Part shown: in pieces, positions 8,992 through 18,867 of the stretch
How the letters are laid out: the number at the start of each line of letters is the position of its first letter
Numbering within the stretch: the stretch's first letter is position 1
DNA from: Bifidobacterium sp. ESL0790
GTDB taxonomy: Bacteria; Actinomycetota; Actinomycetes; Actinomycetales; Bifidobacteriaceae
DNA: 64,000 nt
Direction: 5' to 3'
Assembly: GCF_029395435.1 (NCBI RefSeq)
Contig: NZ_CP113915.1
Span: 1,116,001-1,180,000, forward strand
Made by a program: the position numbers and the translations under genes
The notes under the pieces: model-generated
Databases searched by the model: none
Told to the model about the DNA's origin: nothing
The model's input: the letters and a program-made list of their open reading frames with translations, nothing else

Positions 8992-11900
8992 ATGGACGAT
9001 TCGATGGGTGCGAAGCTGCGGGCGCGAGAGCTCATCCGCGCGGGACTGAACGATCTCAACGCGGCGCGGGGAGCATTCGCCAAGCTTGCGGATTACGGCA
9101 TGGACGACGCGCGTCTTCCATGGATGCTTGACGCCCTTTCGCACGCCTGCGAGCCGGACATCGTGCTCGAGCATCTAACGATGATTCTTGGAAACATGAA
9201 CGAGAACCAGCGTGTCCGTTTCATGGCCGATGACGGCGCGATGACGCGTCTGGTTCGGGTGCTGGGGGCCTCGGATTCCATGGGCAAGCTCATGGTCGGG
9301 CATCCGGACCTGACCGAAGCGGCGGCCTTCGACAAGTGCAGCAGTTTCAAGTTCAGCCGCCAGGAACGAATCGACCACATGCTCTCGGCGATCGGGGCGA
9401 ACAACACGACGGACGCCGCCAAAAACCAGGGGAGTGGAGTTTCAACACCAACCAGTACCGCTCAGGAAGCAGCCAACACCTCGTCGGCCGTCACTCCGGG
9501 TGACCTGTCCGCCGCGGCCAACGCGCTGCGCAAGTCCTATTATCGCCAGCTGGCCGCGATCATGGCCCACGACGTGGAATCCGACAACCCCATCGACATC
9601 CAGCCGACGATCAGCGCCAAACTCTCGGACCTCGCGGACGCCTCGCTCAACGCGGCACTGGAGATCGCCAAGGCCAATGTCGTGGATTCGGAGCGTTGCC
9701 GTTTCGCCATCATCGGCATGGGCAAACTCGGCGCGCAGGAGCTCAATTACGTCTCGGACGTCGACCTGATCTACGTGGTTGAGCCTGAGGATGGGTCCAA
9801 AACCGACACGGCCACATTGACGCGCATCGGGACGCGAATCGCGATGACGATGCAGAAGGTCTGCCAGTCCGTGGTGCCGGGCGTCACCATGCCCCCGCTT
9901 TGGCAGATCGACACCGCCCTGCGGCCGGAAGGCAGGGACGGCCCACTGGTGCGCACCCTCGCCTCGCACCAGGCCTATTACGACAAGTGGGCGCGCAACT
10001 GGGAGTTCCAGGCGCTGCTCAAGGCACGTGCCGTCGCCGGGGATCGCGAGCTTGGCAAGGCGTATGAGGATATGACGCGGCCGCTGGTCTGGTCGGCGTC
10101 AAAACGCGACGATTTCGTGCGCGAATGCCAGCGCATGCGCAAACGCGTCGAAGACACCATCGAGCCTGAGCTCCGTGACCGCGAGATCAAACTGGGCAAG
10201 GGCGGCCTGCGCGACGTGGAGTTCACCGCGCAGATGCTCCAGCTCGTGCACGGACGTTCCGACGAGTCGCTGCGCGTGCGGTCCACGCTTGGGGCCTTGG
10301 AGGCGCTGGCAGAAGGCGGATATATCGCGCGCCCGCAGGCGACGAAGCTTGGGCAGGACTATCGTTTCGAACGCGTGCTCGAGCACCGCCAGCAGATGTG
10401 GCAGCTCAAACGCACCCATCTCTTCCCCGATATCGGCACCTCGGACGGCGAGGGGCTGGAGACCAAGCGCAAATACGACATGCGCGAGCTCAACGGCAAC
10501 GCCGAGCTGACCAGGCTCGCCCGCGCCTTCGGGCTGCTTCCGGACGAGCTGGTGAAACGCTACGACGAGACCCGCCGCGAGGTGCGCCGCCTGCACGTCG
10601 ACATCTACTACCGTCCGATGCTGCCAATCAACGCCCAGCTCGACGACGACCAGGTCACCCTGAGCCATGAGGCCAGCAAGGAACGTTTCGCAGCCATCGG
10701 TTTCGCCGATCCAGACGCGGCTATGCGACACGTCGACGCGCTGACCCAAGGCATCTCGCGCGCCGCCAAGATCAACCGGATACTGCTGCCGTCCATCCTC
10801 CAATGGCTCGCCGAGGGCCAGAACCCTGACATGGGCCTGCTGCAATGGCGCAAGCTCGAGGAACATTTTGGCGGCAGCAGCTCTTATCTGGGTTTCTTGC
10901 GGGACTCTCCCCAGGCGTTGACGCGCCTGTGCCACGTGCTCTCGAACTCACGGCTGCTGGGCGACGCGCTCAACAAGTCCATCGAATCGGTGCGGTGGCT
11001 GGGCGACGACGCGAAACTCCAGGCGCGTGACCGGCAGAGCCTCGACACCCAGCTGGCCTCCATCGCCAAGCGTTACGCCACCAATGTCAAGGATTTCGCC
11101 ACCTCCGTGCGCGAGCTGCGCCGCCACGAGATCGAACGCATCGGCCTGGCGTGGACCACCGGGGTAATGGATGGCGCCACCAGCCTCACCGGCATGACCG
11201 ACGTGTACGACGCGGTGATTGACGCCGCGCTGAGCTGGGCGGTACGCAACCAGCTGCGCGAGAATAAGTTGGAGCAGGCGCCGGCCACGTTATGCGTCAT
11301 CGCCATGGGACGCTACGGCGGCCGCGAGGTCAATTTCTGCTCCGACGCCGACGCCATGATCATCTACCGTCCGACGCAAGTCAAGGATGGTGAATCAAGG
11401 CAAGCCGAATCGCCAAACAGCACCGTCGAACCTACCGGTACGGCACCCATATCCGCCTCCGTGTTCGCGGGCAAGGTCGTCACCGACCTGCGTCAGATCC
11501 TGCAGGGACCGGTGAGCGTGGAGGCCGTCATCGACTTGGACCTCGGGTTGCGCCCGGAGGGCAAGAACGGCCCGCTGGTGCGCTCCTTCGACTCGTACAG
11601 GGAGTATTACACCTCGTGGTTCAGCACGTGGGAGCGCCAGGCCCTGCTCCGTGCGCGCTACGCCGCCGGCGACCAGCGTCTTGCCGAGGATTTCCTCACC
11701 CAGGTGGCCGACCCGCTGCGCTATATGGACCGGCCGCTCACGGAGGCCGAGATCGGCGAGATACGAACCCTCAAGGCCCGCATGGAGGCCGAGCGCCTGC
11801 CACGTGGCGTGCGTCGGGACCGCCATCTCAAGCTCGGCGCAGGCGGGCTTTCCGACGTCGAATGGACCGTGCAGCTGCTCCAGCTCGAGCACGCCGGCGA

Positions 11901-12213
11901 GCATCGGCAGCTGCGAACCACGTCCACGTTGGGCGCGCTCAGCGAGTTGGAACGTCTTGGATATATCAATCACACCGACGCCAAATCCTTGCGCGAGGCG
12001 TGGCAAATGCTCACGGACGCGCGCAATGGCAACTACCTGTGGGGCGCGCGCATGGCCCGCGCCGACGTGCTGCCCGACGACCTGTTCTCACTGGGCGGCG
12101 TGGCCACGTTCCTGGGCTACGGCGCCAATCGTGGGCAGTATTTCGTCAACGACATGACCGCCGCCATGCGCCGTTGCCGCGAGGTGATGGAGCGTCTCTT
12201 CTACGGCCAGTAA
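8992..12213 (+). CDS. glnE: Glutamine synthetase adenylyltransferase/adenylyl-removing enzyme
   Basis: A 1,073-residue bifunctional enzyme that attaches AMP to glutamine synthetase and removes it again according to nitrogen status. Both nucleotidyltransferase domains are intact. The N-terminal one has MGKLGAQELNYVSDVDL near residue 243, with the catalytic SDxD. The C-terminal one has MGRYGGREVNFCSDAD near 772. Two low-complexity Ser/Thr/Pro inserts (about 145-165 and 800-825) lengthen it relative to typical homologues. ATG 8992 has only a weak ribosome-binding site; an in-frame TTG 15 bases upstream is an alternative. No glutamine synthetase gene is in the window. Confidence 0.95.
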   Translation: MDDSMGAKLRARELIRAGLNDLNAARGAFAKLADYGMDDARLPWMLDALSHACEPDIVLEHLTMILGNMNENQRVRFMADDGAMTRLVRVLGASDSMGKLMVGHPDLTEAAAFDKCSSFKFSRQERIDHMLSAIGANNTTDAAKNQGSGVSTPTSTAQEAANTSSAVTPGDLSAAANALRKSYYRQLAAIMAHDVESDNPIDIQPTISAKLSDLADASLNAALEIAKANVVDSERCRFAIIGMGKLGAQELNYVSDVDLIYVVEPEDGSKTDTATLTRIGTRIAMTMQKVCQSVVPGVTMPPLWQIDTALRPEGRDGPLVRTLASHQAYYDKWARNWEFQALLKARAVAGDRELGKAYEDMTRPLVWSASKRDDFVRECQRMRKRVEDTIEPELRDREIKLGKGGLRDVEFTAQMLQLVHGRSDESLRVRSTLGALEALAEGGYIARPQATKLGQDYRFERVLEHRQQMWQLKRTHLFPDIGTSDGEGLETKRKYDMRELNGNAELTRLARAFGLLPDELVKRYDETRREVRRLHVDIYYRPMLPINAQLDDDQVTLSHEASKERFAAIGFADPDAAMRHVDALTQGISRAAKINRILLPSILQWLAEGQNPDMGLLQWRKLEEHFGGSSSYLGFLRDSPQALTRLCHVLSNSRLLGDALNKSIESVRWLGDDAKLQARDRQSLDTQLASIAKRYATNVKDFATSVRELRRHEIERIGLAWTTGVMDGATSLTGMTDVYDAVIDAALSWAVRNQLRENKLEQAPATLCVIAMGRYGGREVNFCSDADAMIIYRPTQVKDGESRQAESPNSTVEPTGTAPISASVFAGKVVTDLRQILQGPVSVEAVIDLDLGLRPEGKNGPLVRSFDSYREYYTSWFSTWERQALLRARYAAGDQRLAEDFLTQVADPLRYMDRPLTEAEIGEIRTLKARMEAERLPRGVRRDRHLKLGAGGLSDVEWTVQLLQLEHAGEHRQLRTTSTLGALSELERLGYINHTDAKSLREAWQMLTDARNGNYLWGARMARADVLPDDLFSLGGVATFLGYGANRGQYFVNDMTAAMRRCREVMERLFYGQ

Positions 12214-12430
12214 GGCCAGCAGAGCCAGCAAGAGTCGCGGTGATGTCGGCGATACGGAGCGACGGAATAAAAATGAAAACCACCCCCAACTCACCTCTTC
12301 ACGCCATATAAAAACGACAGCAAAACCGGCTTTGCCCTGTTTGTTCAAGGCGACTCACCGCTGTCAGCATGTGCGGGTATCTTGTCAATGGTCACACGGA
12401 GTGGCCACCTTCAACGAGAAAGGTGAGCTG

Positions 12431-13486
12431 TTGTCGATAGTGAAAAATCCCATGGCGGATTCCCAAGACGGAATCCGAAAATCTCAATTCCCCGATTCCG
12501 GCCCGGCGAAAAACGGACCGAAATCCTCATTGGCCGGTTCCAGCGTCGTCACGTTGGATGACATACCGACCACGGGAATCCAGTCGTTGCTCGACAAGGC
12601 GCGATACATCGATTCCCACAGAAAAGAAGTGGCTGACACCTGTTCCGGCAGAGTGTTGGCCACTTTGTTTTATGAGCCCAGCACGCGCACGCGCCTGAGC
12701 TTCGAGACCGCGATGCTGCGCTTGGGCGGCAAGGTGATCGGCTTCGCCGGCTCGCAGCTCTCCTCGGCGACCAAGGGCGAGACCATCCACGACACGGTGA
12801 AGGTCGTCTCCCAGTACGCCGACATCATCGCCATGCGCCACCCCAAGGAGGGCGCGGCCTTGGTGGCGGCCGAGGCCAGCGAGGTGCCGGTCATCAACGG
12901 CGGCGACGGCGGGCACATGCACCCCACGCAGACCCTGGCCGACCTCTCCACCATCGAGGCGCGCTTCGGCCGCGTCTCCGACCTCACGGTGGGCCTGTGC
13001 GGCGACCTGACCTTCGGGCGCACGGTCCACTCGCTCATCGAGACGCTCTGCCGCTTCGGCAACGTGCGCTTCGTGCTCATCAGCCCGGCCGAGCTCAAGA
13101 CCCCGCAGTACGTGCTCGACCGCATCAACCAGAGCCCCACCTGCTCCTACGTCGAGGCGAGCGACCTCTCGGCCGTCATCGGCGACCTGGACGTGCTCTA
13201 CATGACCCGCGTGCAGAAGGAGCGCTTCTTCAACGAGGACGACTACCTGCGCCTGCGCGACACCTACATCCTCGACGCGCCCAAGATGGCGCTGGCCAAG
13301 CCGACCATGGCGGTGCTGCACCCGCTGCCGCGCGTCAACGAGATCGCCAAGGAGGTCGACGACGATCCTCGCGCCGCCTACTTCGAGCAGGTCAAGCGCG
13401 GCATGCTCATGCGCATGGCCCTGGAGAGCTCGCTGCTTAGCGACGAGCTGCCCGGTTACGACGAGAACAAGGAGGTCCAAGCCTGA
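12431..13486 (+). CDS. pyrB: Aspartate carbamoyltransferase catalytic chain
   Basis: Catalyses carbamoyl phosphate plus aspartate to carbamoyl-aspartate, the first committed step of pyrimidine synthesis. Carbamoyl-phosphate motif EPSTRTRLSFE, then PVINGGDGGHMHPTQTL and HPLPRVNEIAKEVD are visible. The recognisable fold begins at VTLDDIPTTGIQ, leaving about 40 extra N-terminal residues. I chose TTG 12431 because AAAGG lies eight bases before it; ATG 12452 is the first ATG but lacks such a site. The extension may therefore be partly untranslated leader. It overlaps pyrI by one base, which implies translational coupling for assembly of the PyrB-PyrI complex. Confidence 0.93.
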   Translation: MSIVKNPMADSQDGIRKSQFPDSGPAKNGPKSSLAGSSVVTLDDIPTTGIQSLLDKARYIDSHRKEVADTCSGRVLATLFYEPSTRTRLSFETAMLRLGGKVIGFAGSQLSSATKGETIHDTVKVVSQYADIIAMRHPKEGAALVAAEASEVPVINGGDGGHMHPTQTLADLSTIEARFGRVSDLTVGLCGDLTFGRTVHSLIETLCRFGNVRFVLISPAELKTPQYVLDRINQSPTCSYVEASDLSAVIGDLDVLYMTRVQKERFFNEDDYLRLRDTYILDAPKMALAKPTMAVLHPLPRVNEIAKEVDDDPRAAYFEQVKRGMLMRMALESSLLSDELPGYDENKEVQA

Positions 13487-13905
13487 TGGAAGTCACCAGC
13501 ATCACCAACGGCATCATCATCGACCACGTCGACGCGGGCACGGCGCTCACCGTGCTGCGCTATATCAAGGTCGACCCCACCAAGGCCAAACTGGCCCTGA
13601 TCATGAACGCCACCAGCCACGCGCTCGGAGCTAAGGACATCATCAAGATCGAGGATGTCGAGGACCTGAACCTGGACGCGCTCGGCTTCGTGGCGCCCCA
13701 CGCGACCATCAACATCGTGCGCGGCGGCGAGATCGTCGAGAAGCACAAGCCCGGACTGCCCAAGCACCTGGTCGGGGTCATCACCTGCAAGAACCCTCGG
13801 TGCGTCACCACCACGGAGCGCGGGCTCGACCAGCGCTTCCACCTGGCCAGCGCCGAGCGGCGCGAATACCGTTGCGATTATTGCGACGAGGCGGCCGAGC
13901 GGTAG
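13486..13905 (+). CDS. pyrI: Aspartate carbamoyltransferase regulatory chain
   Basis: A 139-residue allosteric chain that binds nucleotides in its N-terminal domain and docks on PyrB through a zinc domain. The N-terminus (ITNGIIIDHVDAGTALTVL) is typical. The four zinc ligands are seen as CKNPRC (about 101 and 106) and CDYC (about 130 and 133). The start overlaps the pyrB stop, and AAGGAGG lies upstream inside pyrB. A regulatory chain implies feedback control of the first step by nucleotides, as in enterobacterial enzyme. Confidence 0.95.
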   Translation: MEVTSITNGIIIDHVDAGTALTVLRYIKVDPTKAKLALIMNATSHALGAKDIIKIEDVEDLNLDALGFVAPHATINIVRGGEIVEKHKPGLPKHLVGVITCKNPRCVTTTERGLDQRFHLASAERREYRCDYCDEAAER

Positions 13906-14142
13906 GAAATCATGGGACTTGGCCGGCGTCCGTTGCCGCGAGTTCTGATTGTCGGGACTTTCTGTGGACGCTGGCCGGGTTCCGGTCCGGGTTTGGGCTG
14001 GATATGGCTTGGATTTGGACTGGGCCGCGTTTGGCCTGAATATGTTGGGAATTATGAGAATCAGCACGCTTTCGACCGAGGATTGCATATGCAAAACGAA
14101 TATGCAGCGACTTCGAAAGCGCGCGGATGACGGGAGAGTGAC

Positions 14143-15675
14143 ATGCTGACCATCCATGACACCAAGGTGTGGGACACCGGCGAACGCATCGACCTTGTCG
14201 TCCCCTCGGTTGACGAGCGACGTTCGTTGGTCGAGTCGGGAGCGTGCGTCGAAGGCGATATCGACGGTTCGTCGCTGCTGGTCGCGCCGGGGCTCACCGA
14301 TCCGCACGTCCACTTCCGTGACCCCGGGCAGCTGGACAAGGAGACGATGGTCAGCGGTGCCTCCGCGGCGGCCGCGGGCGGCTATACGCGCGTGCTCATC
14401 ATGCCGAACACGCTGCCTGCGGCCGACGGGCGCGACGTCGAAGTGCAGGAGGCCGCTGCCACAGGGGCTGGAAGCGATGTGAAGCGCAGAAATACCGATT
14501 CACCTGACGATGGGCTTCAGAACGTCGGCACCTACAACACGCTCGACTACTTGCAGCGTTACGAGCAGTCGCATGGCATCGAGCTTCCGGTGCGCTACGA
14601 CCTGAGCGTATGCGCCTCACTGGGGCGCGCGGGCAGGCTGCCGACCAATCCAAAGGATTTCGAGCGGTTCATGGATCTCAGGCCTGCAGAAAGTGCTGTC
14701 GGCGGAATGGCTCGGAAATCTACGAGAACCGTGCCGAATGCCGTGTCTGAACACCCGCTACGCGCCATCAGCGACGACGGTTCCGCCATCACCGATAAGA
14801 CACTCGACGCGGTGCTCACCAACGCGAAATCGACAGGTCTGCCAATTCTCGAGCATTGTGAGCATCACGATACCGGTGCGGTCAACGAGGGTGCAGTGAG
14901 CCGAAAGCTCGGCCTTCCCGGCATCCCGTCGAGCACGGAACTCTCCATCGTCACCCGGGACATCGAGGCGGCCCGACGCACCGGCGTCCACATCCACTTC
15001 CAGCACGTCTCCACCGCCTCCGCGTTCGACGCGATACGGGCCGCCAAGGCCGAGGGGCTGCCCATCACCTGCGAGACCGCGCCGCATTACCTGGCGTTGT
15101 GCGACAAGGACCTCTTGTGCTACGGGAGCATGGCGAAGATGAACCCACCGCTGCGCTCGGAGGCCGACCGCAAGGCGACCATCGCGGCCGTGGCCGACGG
15201 AACGGTCGACATGATCGCCACCGACCACGCCCCGCACACCCTGGCCGAGAAACAGGCCGGCCTGGCCGAGGCGCCCAACGGCATCATCGGCCTCGAATGC
15301 GCCTACGGCGTCTGCCGGAAGGTGCTGGTCGAAAGTGGTGCCATCAGCGAGCAACGGCTCATCGAGCTCATGTCACTCGCTCCGGAACGGCTCATGGGCC
15401 ATACGCCGACCGATGTGGCCATGCTGCTCAACACGTCATCGAAATGCGCGACGAAACGGGTGCTTGATCTGGGCAAGGTGGAGCATCCTGAGTCCGTCGA
15501 TCTTACGCTAATCGATACCAGCCAGGAATGGACGGTGGATTCGTCACGATTCCATTCCAAGGGACGCAACACCCCGTTCGACGGCTGGAAGCTCACCGGC
15601 AGGCCGATGGCGACCATCATCGGATCGAAACTGGTGTTCAGCCACTTGCCAAACACGACCCGCAAAACGTCTTGA
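14143..15675 (+). CDS. pyrC: Dihydroorotase, long form
   Basis: A zinc amidohydrolase that cyclises carbamoyl-aspartate to dihydroorotate. Metal-binding DPHVHFRDPGQ lies near residue 53, EHCEHH near 240 and ATDHAPHTLAEKQ near 355. At 510 residues it is longer than the usual 420-450. Polar inserts around 105-130 (KRRNTDSPDDG) and 180-205 account for the difference and use fewer GC-ending codons. The start ATG follows GGGAGAG. A 237-bp spacer separates it from pyrI, so it may have its own promoter. Confidence 0.93.
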   Translation: MLTIHDTKVWDTGERIDLVVPSVDERRSLVESGACVEGDIDGSSLLVAPGLTDPHVHFRDPGQLDKETMVSGASAAAAGGYTRVLIMPNTLPAADGRDVEVQEAAATGAGSDVKRRNTDSPDDGLQNVGTYNTLDYLQRYEQSHGIELPVRYDLSVCASLGRAGRLPTNPKDFERFMDLRPAESAVGGMARKSTRTVPNAVSEHPLRAISDDGSAITDKTLDAVLTNAKSTGLPILEHCEHHDTGAVNEGAVSRKLGLPGIPSSTELSIVTRDIEAARRTGVHIHFQHVSTASAFDAIRAAKAEGLPITCETAPHYLALCDKDLLCYGSMAKMNPPLRSEADRKATIAAVADGTVDMIATDHAPHTLAEKQAGLAEAPNGIIGLECAYGVCRKVLVESGAISEQRLIELMSLAPERLMGHTPTDVAMLLNTSSKCATKRVLDLGKVEHPESVDLTLIDTSQEWTVDSSRFHSKGRNTPFDGWKLTGRPMATIIGSKLVFSHLPNTTRKTS

Positions 15676-15776
15676 TATCAACAATTCCATGACATCACAC
15701 TGATATACATACGACCACAACAGTCCTTTCAGCTGTACAGTTGAGGGCATAACACCTAAAGGAACGAGACAAGCCA

Positions 15777-16859
15777 ATGGACCGACTGATCGAGGCCATC
15801 GAAGCCAAGCACAATCCCAGCATCGTAGGGCTGGATCCGACCCGGGCGCTGGTGCCGCCGCAGGTCTTCACCTCAGAAAATGAATTTGATGAAAAGGGTC
15901 TTAACGCGCTGATTGATTCTTTGAAAGGCGTAGACGATCCCGATGCTCAACGGCTTCTGGCTTCTCTGAACAATGCGGATAGTGCTGAAGCCAAGCAAAA
16001 GGTCGCTGACGACGCTTTGGAGCGGGCCGAGCCGGGTGCCCAAATCGTTGAAGGTTTTTACGAATTCAATCGTGCGATCATCGACGCCGTGAAAGACGTC
16101 GTGCCGGCCGTCAAGCCACAGGTCGCCATGTATGAGGCTTACGGTTCCATCGGTTTTGATATCTACCGCTTTACCTGCGAATATGCGCAGAAACAAGGAC
16201 TGTATGTGCTCGGGGATATCAAGCGGGGTGATATCGGTTCTACGGCCACGGCCTACGCCAAGCATCTGACCCGCATCAACTCACGCGAACATGACTGCAA
16301 TGGCCAACCATGGCATGAGGACGGCATCACCGTCAATCCCTATTTCGGCACCGACGGCATCATCCCGTTCACCGACGCCGCCAAGCAAACCGACAAGGAC
16401 GTGTTCGCGCTGGTGCGCACCTCGAACCCCTCCAGTAAGGAGATTCAGGAACTCGAGCTCGCCGACGGCGACAAGCTCTATGAGCATGTGGCCGACCTGG
16501 TGGAAGGTTGGGGCGCCGACTCCATCGGCAAGTATGGCTATTCGCAGCTTGGTGCGGTGGTCGGGGCGACGCATCCCGAACAGGGTCGTGAGCTGCGCGA
16601 ATGCATGCCGCACACGTTCTTCCTGGTGCCGGGCTACGGCGCGCAGGGTGGCACCGCCAAGGACGTCGCGGGCATGTTCGACAAGAACGGGCGCGGTGCC
16701 ATCGTCAACTCGTCGCGCGGCATCATTGGCGCGTGGAAGAAGTCGGGGGAGTACCGCAATGACATGACCTCGGAAGAGGCCCTGGACTTGGTCGGGCGCA
16801 GCGCCCGGGCCGCGGCGATCGCCATGCGCGACGACCTGCGTGAGGCGTTGCGCTCATGA
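15777..16859 (+). CDS. pyrF: Orotidine 5'-phosphate decarboxylase, type 2
   Basis: Decarboxylates OMP to UMP, the last step of the pathway. The family motif is LGDIKRGDIGSTATAYA near residue 147, holding the catalytic Lys/Asp set; NPYFGTDGIIPF and PGYGAQGG follow. It is the longer actinobacterial type (360 residues), and an insert near 30-85 (ENEFDEKGLNALIDSLKG onward) is richer in AT than the C-terminal half. AAAGGAACGAG precedes the ATG. It lies in the pyr cluster between pyrC and pyrK. Confidence 0.95.
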   Translation: MDRLIEAIEAKHNPSIVGLDPTRALVPPQVFTSENEFDEKGLNALIDSLKGVDDPDAQRLLASLNNADSAEAKQKVADDALERAEPGAQIVEGFYEFNRAIIDAVKDVVPAVKPQVAMYEAYGSIGFDIYRFTCEYAQKQGLYVLGDIKRGDIGSTATAYAKHLTRINSREHDCNGQPWHEDGITVNPYFGTDGIIPFTDAAKQTDKDVFALVRTSNPSSKEIQELELADGDKLYEHVADLVEGWGADSIGKYGYSQLGAVVGATHPEQGRELRECMPHTFFLVPGYGAQGGTAKDVAGMFDKNGRGAIVNSSRGIIGAWKKSGEYRNDMTSEEALDLVGRSARAAAIAMRDDLREALRS

Positions 16860-16989
16860 GACAGAACAAAATAACAAAAAGAGCGACACTGACAAAACTT
16901 TCCAGCACCGCAAACCAGTGAGCTAAAACCACTAAACCGACGCAACGAAATTCCACAACTTCAGCAGACCAAGATAATGAAGGAGCACG

Positions 16990-17823
16990 ATGACAGCCAC
17001 ATCATTCACACCGACCTTGCCGGCGCAAACCGTCGAGCGCGAGGCCCACGAGGCCGGACGCAAACCTGGTCGGCGCACGGTCGAGGTGGTCGGCGCCTCG
17101 ATGCTTTCGCATGGCATTTTCAGGTTGGTGATTCGTGATCCGTACGTCGCCCGCCACGCGTCGCCGGCGCAGTTCGTCAACCTCTATCCCCACGATGCGC
17201 GGATGATGCTGCCCAGGCCGTTCGGCGTGGCCGGTGTCGACGGCGACGACGTGACGCTCATCTACCAAATTGTGGGGCACGGCACCGAGGAGTTCTCCAC
17301 GCTCGAGGCCGGCGACGCCATCGATGCGCTGGGGCCGCTGGGCAAGCCGTTCGACCTTGGCAAGCCCGCCAATTACGTGCTGGTCGGCGGGGGACTGGGT
17401 GTGCCACCCCTGCTGTATGCGGCGCAGACGCTCTGCCGACGCGACGACGCGCGCGTCACTTCGGTGTTTGGCTATCGCGACGAGCGCTTCGCCGACGAGC
17501 TGGTGCGCGGCTATGTCAACGCGGCGCACAGCATCACCAACGCCGAAGGCAACGTGGTCGACTTGCTCAATGACATCGAAGACGAGCTCAAGGTCGCTGC
17601 ACAACCGCCTGTCATCCTCTCCTGTGGCCCGACGCCGATGATGAGGGCCGTGGCGGCATGGGCGAGCAAGCGTGGCATTCCGGCGCAATTGAGCCTAGAG
17701 GCGCGCATGGGCTGCGGTTACGGGGCCTGCGTCGCCTGCGTCGTCGATACGCCGAGCGGACGGCTGAAAGTCTGCAAGGACGGGCCGGTTTTCACCACCG
17801 AGCAGCTCGGTTGGGCGGCCTGA
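16990..17823 (+). CDS. pyrK: Dihydroorotate dehydrogenase electron-transfer subunit
   Basis: A 277-residue FAD and 2Fe-2S protein that passes electrons from PyrD to NAD+ in class 1B dihydroorotate dehydrogenase. FAD-binding RPFGVAG near 77, GGGLGVPPLLYAA near 133 and iron-sulfur Cys cluster CGYGACVACV near 240 with a further Cys in LKVCKDGPVF are present. The pyrD gene starts four bases after the stop, consistent with a heterotetrameric PyrDK enzyme. An N-terminal stretch of about 25 residues precedes the conserved core. Confidence 0.94.
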   Translation: MTATSFTPTLPAQTVEREAHEAGRKPGRRTVEVVGASMLSHGIFRLVIRDPYVARHASPAQFVNLYPHDARMMLPRPFGVAGVDGDDVTLIYQIVGHGTEEFSTLEAGDAIDALGPLGKPFDLGKPANYVLVGGGLGVPPLLYAAQTLCRRDDARVTSVFGYRDERFADELVRGYVNAAHSITNAEGNVVDLLNDIEDELKVAAQPPVILSCGPTPMMRAVAAWASKRGIPAQLSLEARMGCGYGACVACVVDTPSGRLKVCKDGPVFTTEQLGWAA

Positions 17824-17826
17824 ACG

Positions 17827-18828
17827 ATGGACGGAAAACAAAAGACGGAAAAGACGGATATGGGGGATATCGTGGCGAATCAACAGAATCAAGGCGAGCC
17901 GATGGATGTGCTGGCACCACATGAGTGGCGACACAAAACTATCGTGGCGGGCGTGGAATGGAAGAACCCGGTCGGCACCGCCTCGGGCACGTTCCAGCTC
18001 GACGCGTGCGGCGACTATTACGACGTGGCCCAGCTCGGTGCCATCAGCACCAAGGGCGTCTCGCCGGTGCCATGGGAGGGCAATCCCGCGCCGCGCACGG
18101 CCGAATCGCCAGCTGGCATGGTCAACGCGGTCGGCCTGCAGAATCCTGGAGTCGACCATTATCTGGTGGACGAGCTGCCCCGCCTGAAGGCGTTGGGCGC
18201 GACCGTGGTCACCAACGTGGCCGGGCACAGCGACGAGGACTATGCGCAGGTGGTCGAGAAGCTCGCCGATTCGCCCGCCGACATGCTCGAAATCAACGTC
18301 AGCTGCCCGAACGTCAGCCACGGCGGCATGAGCGTGGGCACGGATCCGGTCGCGCTGAGCAGGCTCATCAAGCACTTGCGCACGCTGACCGACAAGCCGA
18401 TGATCGTCAAGCTCTCGCCGAACGTCACCGACATCGTCGAGATCGCCCACGCCGCGGTCGACGCGGGGGCCGACGCGCTCAGCCTCATCAACACGCTGGT
18501 CGGCATGCGCATCGACATCAACACCGGCAAGCCCATCATCGCCAACCGCACCGGCGGCGTCTCCGGGCCCGCCATCTTCCCGATTGCGCTGAGCTTCGTC
18601 TGGCGCGTCCGCCAGTCCATTCCCGACATCCCCATCATCGGCATCGGCGGCATCGACTCGGGGGAGAAGGCGCTGGAATACCTCTACGCCGGAGCCAACG
18701 CCGTGGAGGTGGGCGCCGCCGCGCTCATAGACCCGACCGCCCCAATGCGTGTAGCGCGAGAATTGGATAACCTGCTCGATTCGCGCCCTGAACTTGCCGC
18801 GAAACTGGCCAAGGGGCAGACATGGTGA
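17827..18828 (+). CDS. pyrD: Dihydroorotate dehydrogenase, class 1B catalytic subunit
   Basis: An FMN TIM-barrel oxidising dihydroorotate to orotate. The active-site base is the Cys of NVSCPNVSHGG near residue 160, which marks class 1, and pairing with pyrK marks class 1B. FMN-phosphate motifs GIGGIDSGEKALEYLYAGA and VGAAALIDP are present. ATG 17827 follows pyrK immediately. GTG 17872, with ATGGGGGA upstream, is a credible internal alternative because the first 30 residues are not conserved. An array of 61-bp hairpins follows before pyrE. Confidence 0.95.
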   Translation: MDGKQKTEKTDMGDIVANQQNQGEPMDVLAPHEWRHKTIVAGVEWKNPVGTASGTFQLDACGDYYDVAQLGAISTKGVSPVPWEGNPAPRTAESPAGMVNAVGLQNPGVDHYLVDELPRLKALGATVVTNVAGHSDEDYAQVVEKLADSPADMLEINVSCPNVSHGGMSVGTDPVALSRLIKHLRTLTDKPMIVKLSPNVTDIVEIAHAAVDAGADALSLINTLVGMRIDINTGKPIIANRTGGVSGPAIFPIALSFVWRVRQSIPDIPIIGIGGIDSGEKALEYLYAGANAVEVGAAALIDPTAPMRVARELDNLLDSRPELAAKLAKGQTW

Positions 18829-18867
18829 CTGTGTCCGTTAGCTACACCGCAAAAAGTCAAACAATCA

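Noticed and set aside
13912..14130. Possible small gene between pyrI and pyrC
   Set aside because: Composition is Gly/Trp/Leu-rich without ribosome-binding site or coding periodicity; several overlapping frames are equally open.
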